A DNA stretch of 64,000 bases from Metabacillus halosaccharovorans (GCF_002019635.1 NZ_KV917371.1:1904001-1968000); one strand, 5' to 3'; positions 44,675-53,863 are shown, counted from the first letter of the stretch. A program made the numbers and translations. Notes: generated by a model not told the origin, from the sequence alone.

Positions 44675-44737
44675 ATGTCCGTGGAAATTTCAAATTATGA
44701 TACGAAAATTCTAAAAGGGAGAGGTTATTATGAGTAA
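44675..44737 (+). CDS. 20-codon leader-like open frame before a glycosyltransferase gene
   Basis: ATG with a very strong GGAGGGAG site, encoding MSVEISNYDTKILKGRGYYE and ending inside the start of the next gene (ATGAGTAA overlap). It could be a translationally coupled leader, or the remaining start of a deleted gene. I recognise no family. Confidence 0.35.
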   Translation: MSVEISNYDTKILKGRGYYE

Positions 44738-45785
44738 AGTTAGCGTCGTAGTACCTATATATAATGCAGAAAAAAAACTTAATAAATGCATAAAATCTAT
44801 TCTTAATCAAACATTTAAAGATTTTGAATTGATCTTAGTAAATGATGGTTCAAGTGATAATAGTTTAAATGTTTGTAAAAAATATGAGAGCATAGATAAA
44901 AGAATAAAGATAATTGACAAGAAAAATGAAGGAAGTGGTGTAAGCCGAAGAAAAGGTGTGGAAGTAGCAAGTTCTACATATATTATGTTCGTAGATGCTG
45001 ATGACTGGATTAATAGAAAGACTATTGAAGTATTATACAATGAAACAATCCAAAGTTGTGTCGATATAACGGTATGTAATATGTATAAAGTAATTGGAAA
45101 AAGCATGTTAATTAAAAAGAAAAATAAAAGCGCCTATTTTAATGAGGATAAACTTTATAATAAAGAGGAAATAAGAAGGGATTTAGTAGTAGCATACTTT
45201 TATGGACACCCGTTTCCTTCCTCATTATGTGCAAAGTTATATAAAAAAGAGCTACTAATCAATAGTGGGAAATACATAGAAAGAATACATTTCTTAGGAG
45301 ATGACCTTTTTTATAATTTAGAGATATTTATAAAAGCAAACCATGTAAAAGTTATTGACAGAACTTTGTATTATTACAATAGGGGAGGTTTTACAAGTAA
45401 ATATATGCCATATTTATTTGATGATATGATAAATGGTTATCTAATACAGAAAGAGGTAATCAATGAATATTATCTAAACACTCAACAAAAGCAATATAAT
45501 GGTATCAGTATAATGCTACTTAATACATTTAAAACATGCCTGAATAATTTATTTAGTAGTAATTTAAGTGAATTAGAGATTAAAGACTCAATATCGGAAT
45601 ATGTTTCAAACGATGAGCTGATTGAATCAATTTTTAACGAGGGTTCAATTGAATATTTTCCTATGGAGTATTTGAATGCTATAAAAGATAAAGACATAGA
45701 ATATCTATATAAATTAGGTAAAAATGCTCATAATAGGAATGCGCCTAAAAAAAAAATTATGAACTTTCTTTCAAAAGTTTTATAG
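44730..45785 (+). CDS. Glycosyltransferase family 2
   Basis: A 351-aa GT-A enzyme: VSVVVPIYNAEKKLNKCIKS, VNDGSSDNS, metal site MFVDADDWIN and PFPSSLCAKLYKK with the acid in FLGDDLFYN. Similar in layout to the family 2 gene at 36405. It is the last intact gene of the eps-like operon, and decayed gene fragments follow. It overlaps the 20-codon open frame by eight bases. Confidence 0.85.
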   Translation: MSKVSVVVPIYNAEKKLNKCIKSILNQTFKDFELILVNDGSSDNSLNVCKKYESIDKRIKIIDKKNEGSGVSRRKGVEVASSTYIMFVDADDWINRKTIEVLYNETIQSCVDITVCNMYKVIGKSMLIKKKNKSAYFNEDKLYNKEEIRRDLVVAYFYGHPFPSSLCAKLYKKELLINSGKYIERIHFLGDDLFYNLEIFIKANHVKVIDRTLYYYNRGGFTSKYMPYLFDDMINGYLIQKEVINEYYLNTQQKQYNGISIMLLNTFKTCLNNLFSSNLSELEIKDSISEYVSNDELIESIFNEGSIEYFPMEYLNAIKDKDIEYLYKLGKNAHNRNAPKKKIMNFLSKVL

Positions 45786-45867
45786 GATTAGTGGAGATAC
45801 CTAATTTGTTTGTTTTTCTGTCATCATAAATTGAAAGTAAAGTTACATTATTTTATTAATAGGAGTC

Positions 45868-46180
45868 ATGATTATATCTAAAGTAAATATTATAGTCCCT
45901 GTTTAGTTTGGGCTATTGCTATGGGAGCCTCAACTTTTATAGTATTTAGTATTAATACAAAAACGGTAAGGAAAATTATATTATTCAAGCTTATAAACTT
46001 TATTGGAAAAATTTCATTCGTTATATGTGTTTCATAAACTTGTTATTTTTACAATAGTAATGTTTTCTACGATAGATTACCTATTTGTATAATCTTAGTA
46101 GGTTCATTTATTATTTCTTTTGTAGTAGCAGGTTTAGCATATTTTGTATAGAAAAACCATCTATCAAAAAAGGGGAGCTT
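45868..46180 (+). pseudogene. Fused remnants of a glycosyltransferase start and an acyltransferase-3 end
   Basis: An AGGAG site and ATG at 45868 begin MIISKVNIIVPV, the typical start of a family 2 transferase, but a stop follows at 45904. From 45912 a new frame reads KIILFKLINFIGKISFVICVS before a stop. After a shift a third piece reads LPICIILVGSFIISFVVAGL. The last two resemble the final membrane helices of OafA-type O-acyltransferases. So two former eps genes were fused by deletion and then frameshifted. Confidence 0.6.
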
Positions 46181-46190
46181 CCTACGTAAT

Positions 46191-46449
46191 ATATTAACCA
46201 GTCAAAGCACGATGAGCAGACTATTCGTAATTATGCATAAGTTATTTAATCCTAGGATGTCTATTAAGCAGTGGCAAGGATAAACAGGCTACACTTAGAT
46301 GGGAAGTTCATATAAGGTATTGCAATATCTCGTATTCAGGGGCCCTTGGATATTGAGCCCTATTGAATACAAATTTTACAAACCTTATAAAATTGTCTAG
46401 TTTAGTGCATACGATCCATAAATGGGTTAGTAGTAGAAAAAGATTGAAG
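46191..46449. other. Non-coding stretch between the eps tail and the beta-helix gene
   Basis: No frame longer than a few dozen codons looks genuine here and I recognise no terminator of normal strength; GGGCCC and GAGCCC segments near 46341-46362 may form a weak hairpin. With the preceding pseudogene this makes about 660 bases without an intact gene. Confidence 0.5.
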
Positions 46450-49400
46450 TTAAACAACATAATTAAAAATATCATGAACTTTATAGTAAGCCCCAGCATG
46501 ATTAATACCTGTAGAGTAACCTGCACCTTTAGTATAGATATTTCTAGATAATACAGAATCCCCTTGAGTTTTAAAGTCATTATTTTTAGAGCCTTTACCA
46601 TCAAATAAATTATTGAAAATCCTATAATTCTGAGTTCTGTTCCAAACTGTCATGGTGGACTGATTAAAAGTATTATTAAATAAAGCTAAACTGCTCCCGG
46701 CACTGAAGGTAACGCCAAGTCTAGAATTAAAAGTATTTTCACTTATAATATCTCCAACCATATGCTCCCATCCATCTTCCCAGTCAATATCACACCCCGG
46801 CATTCTTCCTCCATTATTGGAAAATGTATTACCTTCAATAAGCCAATTTTGACCACCGCACATAGCAAGACCTGTACTAAAGTTACCTTCGAAAGTACAG
46901 TTTTTGATGTAACAGTTTCTCGGCATGCCAAATGTTCTTATAAAAGCAACAGCACCATTAAAGTCAGTGTCTCCTGACGAAGGAGGGGCTTCCTGGTAAA
47001 TTACAATTTTAGCGTATTTAGCATTCGGAGGTTTTGGGTAATTATAGAATTGCAAATTATACATTTGTGACTCAATATGAGTAAAGTTTTCGTTATAAAA
47101 ATGTATTGAATATAATCTCGATCTTAAATGAGGATATCCATGGTATCCCTGAGAATATCCTAGTAAATAGTATTCCCCTAACCCAGAAACGTCCATGTAT
47201 TGATTGTATCTGAAAAAATTAGTAGTCTTACTATTGTCGATATTTCCATTTTCATCTATATTACCTGGTTCAAAGTTAAATCTGCTAACAGAAATACTTT
47301 TAGTGATTTTTCCTATATTCCTATTTGCAAGTGTTCCTGTAATCACATTAAACCCTGGTGATTTACTAAAAGTGCAGGACTCATATCCTGTATTCAAACA
47401 ATCATCAATCAAAATGCTTATACAACCCTCTACAGAATCTTGAATGGTTGTTGAATCTCGCTCTCCATATATATGTGCTTTCATTAATTTTGTATTTTTA
47501 AGTTCAGTAAAATAGAACATTCTGTAACCTGAAGTAGTTAGTTTACTTGGTTCAATATTAAGAATGGAATCGCTGAAATCAATTATCATATCGGATGGTG
47601 GAAATATGGTCCTTACTGCGGGGCTAATTAAATATGTGCCATATGGAAATATAATTTTCTTATAACCATTAGCAGCTGCATAATCTAAAGCATTTTGAAT
47701 ACCATTAGTTGTAATAGTAGAATCCGTGTTATCCAATCTTATTGAAAAAAAATTTACATCAACATAATAGATTTCTTCTTCTGTCAAAGGAGTTTCAATC
47801 TTATCAACTACTGTAATATTGAAGCTTTCAGAATAAGTTCTTGTTGAATCAAATGCAGTAAGTGTCGCAGTTCCAGGAGAAACTCCCTCTACTACCCCAT
47901 ATTGCACTCTAGCTACACTTGGATTAGAGCTTTCCCAAAGCACGATATTATCATGGAAAATATCGTAAAGAAGATCTCTGGACAACGCTGTAGCCATGAC
48001 AACGAAATTATCTCCTACTTGAAGAGTATCTGTTTTTCGATTAATTGACATCCCAACAATTTCTCTTGTAGAGGAAGGTGGGGAAACAATCTGTCCTCCC
48101 ACTTTTACATGTACAAACTCTGTGAAGGTTTGATCTTCATACGTTGCAGTTACGGAAACATTTGTTTCTCCGTCAGATATACCAGTTAGTAATCCATTTG
48201 CGTCTACAGTTACATATCCTTCATTTCCGCTTTGAAATGTAATGTTTAATAGTTCTGTATATCGAGTTGGTAACCCTTGCACGGAAAGCCTTTGACTATC
48301 TCCAGAATTTAATTGTACATTAGCAGGATTCACTGAAATTCCTTCTAGCAACTCTTTATTTTGATAGTAATGAAAATTATTTCTTACCTCATTGTCACTA
48401 AGCTCACGATTGTATATAACGAAGGCAACCAATGTTTCAGGGGCTGTGTTATGTCCTACATAATTTCGCCTTAATTGTAGTGGTGATACTGCCATAGAAT
48501 TAATATACGATACAAAGTCTTGTGGTACTGGAATACGTCCATTTGCGTTAATAGCATCATTTATAAAAATGCTTGCTGTATTATCTTCATTTATTCTTAA
48601 AGTGAAAACATTAACAGCCAAGGTCCCGATCGGATTTACCAACTCTTGGTAACTTTGCCTGTAACCAGTGCTGTCTTCAAACCAAAATGAATCAATCCCT
48701 CTAGTTCCTTCACTGCCATCTGTTTTTTTGTATTTAGTGAATGAACCAGATTTAGCGGAAAGAAACTTTAAATCCTCTGTTCTCCAGTGTGAGCCGTTCG
48801 TATCATAGCTAATCATTTGAATGGTTAAACCGTCATCTAAATCGATTAATTGATTTAATGGACTTGTATTCTTAGGAATCTGAACATAATCCTGAACTTG
48901 TAACAATAATCCTTTATTATCTACATACCCATCAGTTGCACCATCATGGGTAACTCCAACTAAAGTGGCTTCAATATTGTTAACTTTATCGGAAATTGTA
49001 TTTGTGGTTACACCAGCTTTATTTGTAAAGTCATAGTGTAGAATGAGTCCATTAGTAACGATTCCGGTTTTTGTATAGGTGGCTGTTTGAATAGGACTTA
49101 CATTACCAGTGGTATCTTGTGCAAAGGCTTTCACAGTGGTTGTTTCAGTAAGAGTTAACGGGGCTGAATAAACTAAGCTTGAAGTAGTGGGTTGATTACC
49201 ATCAATAGTGTAATAAATGGTTGCAGAACCGTCTGTTGTCATTGTAATTGTTTTAGAGTTAGAAAAGGTTCCACCGGATGGTATTAATAAATTTGGAGGA
49301 GTTGTATCTTGTGCTTCAGTTGTAATAATTAGCTCTGTTTCTGGTGAATGATTTCCACCGCTGTCTCTTGCTACTATTCCAAAGCTATATTCCATTTGCG

Positions 49401-49833
49401 GAGTTAAGCCTGTTACTTCAATACTTGTACTTGTAACTGTAGCTAAGAAACTCCCATTTTGATAAACATCGTACTCCATTACATCATTAGATGAAGAGGC
49501 AGACCAAGATAAAGTTAATGAAGAAGCTGTTACATTCCTAGCTGATAAATTAGTGACTTCTTCTGGTGGAATATTTTCATGGTCGGTTTCATTATAGGAC
49601 GCTGACACTGTAGCCCGATATGGGATATTAGATTGAATTAGTACAGTTTTAAAGGGAGAGAACTTCCCTTCAAATGTTTCCTTCGCTTTAACAGTAATGG
49701 TTATACCGTGGATTGTAAAAGTAAGACTAGTTGAAATATCATCATTTATAATTTTAAAACCCATCATTTCCTCTTGATACGTTTTAGTTACACTAGAAGA
49801 GCCAACGAAAAAATCTTTTACTACTAGTATCAT
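46450..49833 (-). CDS. Large multi-domain beta-helix protein (pectate-lyase-like, possible EPS depolymerase or adhesin)
   Basis: An 1127-aa protein. Rough order: N-terminal ~80 residues resembling phage appendage proteins (KDFFVGSSSVTKTYQEEMMG); fibronectin type III (about 90-172, PPEEVTNLSARNVTASSLTL); chitobiase-like domain (about 176-252, ATIYYTIDGNQPT); LamG-like lectin domain (about 258-478); two bacterial Ig-like Big2 domains (about 480-565 and 585-665); and a right-handed beta-helix of the Pectate_lyase_3 type (about 680-1127), opening with GIQNALDYAAANGYKKIIFP. No signal peptide or anchor motif is visible, which is odd for such modules. It may bind or cut the polysaccharide made next door. 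Confidence 0.82.
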   Translation of the reverse strand: MILVVKDFFVGSSSVTKTYQEEMMGFKIINDDISTSLTFTIHGITITVKAKETFEGKFSPFKTVLIQSNIPYRATVSASYNETDHENIPPEEVTNLSARNVTASSLTLSWSASSSNDVMEYDVYQNGSFLATVTSTSIEVTGLTPQMEYSFGIVARDSGGNHSPETELIITTEAQDTTPPNLLIPSGGTFSNSKTITMTTDGSATIYYTIDGNQPTTSSLVYSAPLTLTETTTVKAFAQDTTGNVSPIQTATYTKTGIVTNGLILHYDFTNKAGVTTNTISDKVNNIEATLVGVTHDGATDGYVDNKGLLLQVQDYVQIPKNTSPLNQLIDLDDGLTIQMISYDTNGSHWRTEDLKFLSAKSGSFTKYKKTDGSEGTRGIDSFWFEDSTGYRQSYQELVNPIGTLAVNVFTLRINEDNTASIFINDAINANGRIPVPQDFVSYINSMAVSPLQLRRNYVGHNTAPETLVAFVIYNRELSDNEVRNNFHYYQNKELLEGISVNPANVQLNSGDSQRLSVQGLPTRYTELLNITFQSGNEGYVTVDANGLLTGISDGETNVSVTATYEDQTFTEFVHVKVGGQIVSPPSSTREIVGMSINRKTDTLQVGDNFVVMATALSRDLLYDIFHDNIVLWESSNPSVARVQYGVVEGVSPGTATLTAFDSTRTYSESFNITVVDKIETPLTEEEIYYVDVNFFSIRLDNTDSTITTNGIQNALDYAAANGYKKIIFPYGTYLISPAVRTIFPPSDMIIDFSDSILNIEPSKLTTSGYRMFYFTELKNTKLMKAHIYGERDSTTIQDSVEGCISILIDDCLNTGYESCTFSKSPGFNVITGTLANRNIGKITKSISVSRFNFEPGNIDENGNIDNSKTTNFFRYNQYMDVSGLGEYYLLGYSQGYHGYPHLRSRLYSIHFYNENFTHIESQMYNLQFYNYPKPPNAKYAKIVIYQEAPPSSGDTDFNGAVAFIRTFGMPRNCYIKNCTFEGNFSTGLAMCGGQNWLIEGNTFSNNGGRMPGCDIDWEDGWEHMVGDIISENTFNSRLGVTFSAGSSLALFNNTFNQSTMTVWNRTQNYRIFNNLFDGKGSKNNDFKTQGDSVLSRNIYTKGAGYSTGINHAGAYYKVHDIFNYVV

Positions 49834-50100
49834 TTTTTCATCATCCTAATTGAATGTAATTTTAAGATTATCTTTCCATACATTCGAATAACACTTCCTT
49901 TCTAAATTCTAAGTGCCATAATGTATCATATGATGCTAGTATCACGAACGGTTGGACACAGTAGAAAAATCCTAAATAAAAATTTCACAAGATGCGTAGA
50001 ATAATATCACCTTTAGCGCTATTCAAGGTATTGTGTGCTTTATTAGAAATTTTTTAGGGGGTTCAAAAAGATATTGTATTCCTCTTTAAAATATAGTATT

Positions 50101-50116
50101 GTTCTTTATATAGAAT
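50101..50116. promoter_or_regulatory. SinR-type operator (GTTCTTTATATAGAAT)
   Basis: GTTC-N8-GAAT with the perfect GTTCTTT half-site, 198 bases upstream of galE and 268 bases upstream of the divergent beta-helix gene, so either could be its target. Confidence 0.6.
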
Positions 50117-50243
50117 AAAAAGTGTGAGTTAACTGTTGTGATACCTTTTGGATAGCTAGATGTGTAATTACATATTTTAATTTTGGTTTAACATAGGGTG
50201 TTGTTTTTAAATAGCACTTAATAATCGGTAATATTATCCAGTT

Positions 50244-50259
50244 GTTCGTTATAATGAAA
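50244..50259. promoter_or_regulatory. SinR-type operator-like site (GTTCGTTATAATGAAA)
   Basis: Same layout, containing a consensus TATAAT (50250-50255) 44 bases before the galE start, so binding here would cover the likely -10 box of galE. Confidence 0.5.
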
Positions 50260-50298
50260 TTTGAGTTATACATAATACTAATCTAAGGGGATAGAACG

Positions 50299-51327
50299 AT
50301 GTCTATATTAGTAACAGGTGGAACAGGATATATCGGTTCCCATACATGTGTACAGCTACTATCTGCAGGCTTTGATATTGTACTATTAGATAACTTTTCA
50401 AACAGTAAATCAGAAGTAATAGACCGAATAAAAGAAATAGCAGGTAGAGATTTTACATTCTATCAAGCAGATCTACTTAACAAAAAAGAAATAGTATCAA
50501 TTTTTGAGAAAAACAAAATAGATACTGTCATCCATTTTGCTGGACTTAAAGCTGTAGGAGAATCTGTTTCAATACCTATAAACTACTATCATAATAATAT
50601 TACTGGAACACTTAATCTATGTAGTGTCATGGAACAATTTGGTGTTTATAATTTAGTTTTTAGCTCATCGGCAACTGTTTATGGAACACAAGATCAAGTA
50701 CCTTTACATGAAGATCTCCCTTTGTCAGCAACAAATCCTTATGGTAGGACTAAGTTAATGATAGAGAATATCCTTAATGATCTCTATGTTTCCAATACTA
50801 ACTGGAGCATTGCTTTACTTAGGTATTTTAATCCAGTTGGTGCACATTCTAGTGGTCTTATAGGTGAAGATCCTAATGGAATACCAAACAATTTAGTACC
50901 GTATATCACACAAGTTGCTATCGGGAAGCTACCGGAACTAAAAGTCTATGGAAATAATTATCCCACTATAGATGGAACAGGAGTAAGGGATTATATTCAT
51001 GTAGAAGATCTTTCTGAAGGACATATAAAAGCATTAGAGAAAGTTACAATTTCTACAGGAATAAATGCCTATAACCTAGGAACAGGCATCGGATATAGTG
51101 TGCTTGAGATGATTAATACATTTTCTAAGGCATCCGGAAGAGAAATTCCATATAAAATTACGAACAGAAGACCAGGAGATATCGGTGAAAGTTTTGCTGA
51201 CCCATCAAAAGCGGAAAAAGAGTTAAATTGGAAAGCTAAGAAAGATCTATATGAAATGTGCATTGATTCATGGAGATGGCAAGTTAATAACCCGAATGGA
51301 TATGAAAGTAAAGTTACTGTAGTTTGA
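50299..51327 (+). CDS. galE: UDP-glucose 4-epimerase
   Basis: A 342-aa extended SDR enzyme that interconverts UDP-glucose and UDP-galactose. The NAD motif is TGGTGYIGSH at the N-terminus. The catalytic Ser in SSSATVYG and the Tyr and Lys in YGRTK are present, with RYFNPVGAH and RRPGDIGESFADPSKAEKEL typical of GalE. AAGGGGA precedes the ATG. It is a single gene between the eps-like region and the lasso cluster. Together with the uridylyltransferase in the eps operon it would supply UDP-galactose for the polysaccharide. Confidence 0.94.
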   Translation: MSILVTGGTGYIGSHTCVQLLSAGFDIVLLDNFSNSKSEVIDRIKEIAGRDFTFYQADLLNKKEIVSIFEKNKIDTVIHFAGLKAVGESVSIPINYYHNNITGTLNLCSVMEQFGVYNLVFSSSATVYGTQDQVPLHEDLPLSATNPYGRTKLMIENILNDLYVSNTNWSIALLRYFNPVGAHSSGLIGEDPNGIPNNLVPYITQVAIGKLPELKVYGNNYPTIDGTGVRDYIHVEDLSEGHIKALEKVTISTGINAYNLGTGIGYSVLEMINTFSKASGREIPYKITNRRPGDIGESFADPSKAEKELNWKAKKDLYEMCIDSWRWQVNNPNGYESKVTVV

Positions 51328-51395
51328 TTAATCTTAAATAAATAATAATCATAGATTACTTAAATAATAGCAGAAGTTAATTATAACAAGGTTAT

Positions 51396-51411
51396 GTTCG
51401 CTATAATGAAT
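51396..51411. promoter_or_regulatory. SinR-type operator-like site (GTTCGCTATAATGAAT)
   Basis: Same layout as the site before galE, including an internal consensus TATAAT (51402-51407). It lies 69 bases after the galE stop and 330 before the lasso cyclase gene. Confidence 0.5.
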
Positions 51412-51583
51412 ATTTATTTTGTGCTTATATTCATTGTTTTGTAAAGTTCTTATTTGCTTAGAATAATTATTTAAATATTAATGGCAAGAGTTCTACGGTA
51501 TTTATTAAGTAAGTTGATGTATATGTTGTTTAAAATTTTATTATATAGGTAGTTTTGATTGGATTAATAGTAATAAAATGGAA

Positions 51584-51625
51584 TTGACATCCAAAATCAA
51601 ACATGATACGTTCTTTATAAAGAAT
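51584..51625 (+). promoter_or_regulatory. Candidate lasso-cluster promoter with operator GTTCTTTATAAAGAAT
   Basis: TTGACA at 51584, then a near-perfect palindromic SinR-type site at 51610-51625 that overlaps the expected -10 region. Start of the cyclase gene is 117 bases downstream. Confidence 0.55.
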
Positions 51626-51670
51626 AAAATTAAGTGTTAAAGCCCTGGTTTCTTTCTTTTTTGTTTTGTT

Positions 51671-51686
51671 GTTCTTTAAAATGAAC
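51671..51686. promoter_or_regulatory. SinR-type operator (GTTCTTTAAAATGAAC)
   Basis: Has both outer half-sites GTTC and GAAC, exactly like the eps promoter site. It lies 55 bases before the cyclase ATG and 61 bases from the previous operator, the same separation (61) as the two operators before epsA. Confidence 0.62.
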
Positions 51687-51741
51687 GTTAAGTAGGTGTT
51701 CACTTCAACCAATTCAATGGGTAACAAATCAGGAGGAAATA

Positions 51742-53673
51742 ATGAGTGCAATTGCTGGTATTTTTCATTTAAATAAAGAACCTGTTTCCATGGAACATGC
51801 AAACAATATGATGGGGATTTTAAGGAAGTTTCCAGCTAATGATGTTCGAACATGGATAAAAGACAATATCTTTCTTGGATGTCATGCACAATGGATTACA
51901 CCTGAATCTATAAATGAACAACTTCCTTATTTTGATCAAGAACGGCAAATTTCCATTACAGCAGATGCAATTATTGATAATAGAAAAGAGTTAATTAATC
52001 AGTTAAATATAGAAAAATCTTTAGGTTTAGTTATCCCAGATAGTCAACTCATACTATTAGCTTATGATAAATGGGGAGAAAACTGTCCTAAGTATTTAAT
52101 AGGTGATTTTGCTTTTATAATTTGGGATGACAAAAATCAAAAACTATTTGGAGCAAGAGACCCATCAGGTTATCGAACTCTTTATTATTGGAATGACAAT
52201 ACGAAGTTCGCTTTTTGTACAACAATTAAACCATTGTTAGCTTTGCCTTGCGTAGAAAAGAAGTTAAATGAGAGCTGGCTTGCAGAATATATGGCGATTT
52301 CTGGAATGATTGATACAGTTGATGCTTCTACTACACCTTATCAAAATATCAACCAAATTCCACCCTTTCACTCGATTACAGTTTCTAGAACTAATATTAA
52401 GTTAAATAAGTATGGTCAGTTCAACCCTGAGAAAGTACTGAAGTTAAAATCCAATAGAGAATATATTGATGCTTTTCAGGATGTCTTTCAAAAAGCAGTA
52501 ATATCTAGGTTACGTACATACCGCAATATTGGATCTCATTTAAGTGGTGGCTTAGATTCAGGATCTGTTGTTGGTTTTGCTGCAAGGGAATTAAAGCATC
52601 AAAATAAATTGGTACATACCTTTAGCTATATTCCGCCGAGTGACTTTAAAGATTACACATCAAATCACCTCATGCCTAATGAAAGCCCATTAATTAAGAA
52701 AACGGTAGATTATGTTGGAGGAGTTTCTGATCACTACTACAATTTTGATGGAGTTGATTCATATTCAGAACTTAATAGTATTCTCGATATGAATGAGATG
52801 CCATATAAATTTTTCGAAAACTCATTTTGGCTAAAGGGGATATTTGAAAAAGCACAATTAGAAGAAGTAGGTGTCTTACTAAATGGTGACAATGGGAACC
52901 TATCAATCTCTTGGGGAAATGCGTTTTATTACTATAGCGAGCTTCTAAAAAAAATCAAATGGTTTCGTCTAGCCAAAGAGTTAAATCAATATAGTAAAAA
53001 TGTAGGTGGATCAAGATTTCGAAATTTACCTGTTATTTTAAAGATGGGATTTCCAGGAGTTCGAAAAACAAAGTCAAACATGTCGAAATCTTTAGTTATA
53101 AACCAAGAATTCGCAAAGCAAACAGGTGTTTTTGATAAGTTGCAACAATTTGGACTTAATGAAACTGGTTGGTTCAGTGGGAATAATTTAAACCAACAGA
53201 GAAGGATGGTTTATGATACTATCTGCCCCTGGAATGCCGGGAATACTTTCAATACAAAGCTATCACTACACTATTCTTTATGGAAACGTGACCCCACAAA
53301 TGATATTAGAGTTGTGCAGTTCTGTCTATCGTTACCTGATGAACAATATGTTCAAGATGGAATGGATCGCGCTCTTATAAGAAGATCAACAGAAAATATC
53401 TTACCAAACGAGATTAGATTAAATCAAAGAATCCGGGGAATACAGGCAGCAGATTGGGTTCATAGAATTGCTCCACATTGGGATAGTTTAATAGAAGAAA
53501 TGAAAGAATTAAACGCTGATGAAAGAATGTTAAAGTACTTTAATAAAGAGATTATAGATAGTGCATTAAGAAAAGCAGAAGAAGGGCCTCAAAGAGAGCA
53601 GATATCAAATCCTGATTACCGAAACTTAACTCAAAGTTTAATGGTCTATCGTTTTATAAAAAATAACTTCTAA
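51742..53673 (+). CDS. Lasso peptide cyclase (asparagine synthetase-like, C protein)
   Basis: A 643-aa homologue of asparagine synthetase B that, in lasso clusters, adenylates the side chain of core Asp/Glu so that the freed N-terminus closes the macrolactam ring. The N-terminal glutaminase-like domain begins MSAIAGIF, with Ser instead of the catalytic Cys2, so ammonia release from glutamine is not expected. The ATP pyrophosphatase motif is SGGLDSGSV from Ser268. GFAARELKHQN and MDRALIRRSTENILP are typical. A strong AGGAGG site precedes the ATG. It is first in the order C-A-K-B1-B2-N-D, as in paeninodin-type clusters. Confidence 0.93.
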   Translation: MSAIAGIFHLNKEPVSMEHANNMMGILRKFPANDVRTWIKDNIFLGCHAQWITPESINEQLPYFDQERQISITADAIIDNRKELINQLNIEKSLGLVIPDSQLILLAYDKWGENCPKYLIGDFAFIIWDDKNQKLFGARDPSGYRTLYYWNDNTKFAFCTTIKPLLALPCVEKKLNESWLAEYMAISGMIDTVDASTTPYQNINQIPPFHSITVSRTNIKLNKYGQFNPEKVLKLKSNREYIDAFQDVFQKAVISRLRTYRNIGSHLSGGLDSGSVVGFAARELKHQNKLVHTFSYIPPSDFKDYTSNHLMPNESPLIKKTVDYVGGVSDHYYNFDGVDSYSELNSILDMNEMPYKFFENSFWLKGIFEKAQLEEVGVLLNGDNGNLSISWGNAFYYYSELLKKIKWFRLAKELNQYSKNVGGSRFRNLPVILKMGFPGVRKTKSNMSKSLVINQEFAKQTGVFDKLQQFGLNETGWFSGNNLNQQRRMVYDTICPWNAGNTFNTKLSLHYSLWKRDPTNDIRVVQFCLSLPDEQYVQDGMDRALIRRSTENILPNEIRLNQRIRGIQAADWVHRIAPHWDSLIEEMKELNADERMLKYFNKEIIDSALRKAEEGPQREQISNPDYRNLTQSLMVYRFIKNNF

Positions 53674-53688
53674 AAGGAGGTGATAAAT

Positions 53689-53847
53689 ATGAAAAAGCAA
53701 TGGACTAATCCTACTTTACAAGTTTTAGATGTAAAACAGACAATGTGGAATTTAAAAGGTACACACCATGATGGAGCTTGGACTGAGCACATTTCTAATC
53801 CACATGATAATGGAGATGGTACAACTACTGAATCTCAAATGAGTTAA
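53689..53847 (+). CDS. Lasso peptide precursor (paeninodin-type)
   Basis: A 52-aa precursor with an AGGAGGTGAT ribosome site, 15 bases after the cyclase gene. The leader (residues 1-19, MKKQWTNPTLQVLDVKQTM) has W-x-x-P-x-L, the variant of Y-x-x-P-x-L bound by the RRE protein, and Thr at position -2 for the leader peptidase. The predicted core begins WNLKGTHHDGAWTEHI (residues 20-35): Trp1 and Asp9 would form a nine-residue ring. The remaining tail is long (24 residues) and ends in TTTESQMS, so the last residue is Ser, the phosphorylation site in paeninodin. Core length of 33 residues is large for the class. Confidence 0.88.
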   Translation: MKKQWTNPTLQVLDVKQTMWNLKGTHHDGAWTEHISNPHDNGDGTTTESQMS

Positions 53848-53863
53848 TTTGTTACAAGCTACA

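Larger units (their letters stand above)
49834..50298. other. Divergent regulatory region between beta-helix gene and galE
   Basis: AT-rich 465 bases with no open gene. It contains two operator-like sites (50101 and 50244) and TATAAT within the second. No convincing -35 partner was found for either direction. Confidence 0.6.
51328..51741. other. Regulatory region upstream of the lasso peptide cluster
   Basis: A 414-base AT-rich gap with no open gene. It holds three operator-like 16-mers (51396, 51610, 51671) and a consensus -35 TTGACA at 51584-51589. With 17-base spacing the -10 would be TACGTT (51607-51612), overlapping the middle operator. Confidence 0.6.

Noticed and set aside
46450-49833. 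Prophage region around the phage-like beta-helix protein
   Set aside because: No integrase, structural, lysis or packaging genes nearby; only the N-terminus of this one protein is phage-like.
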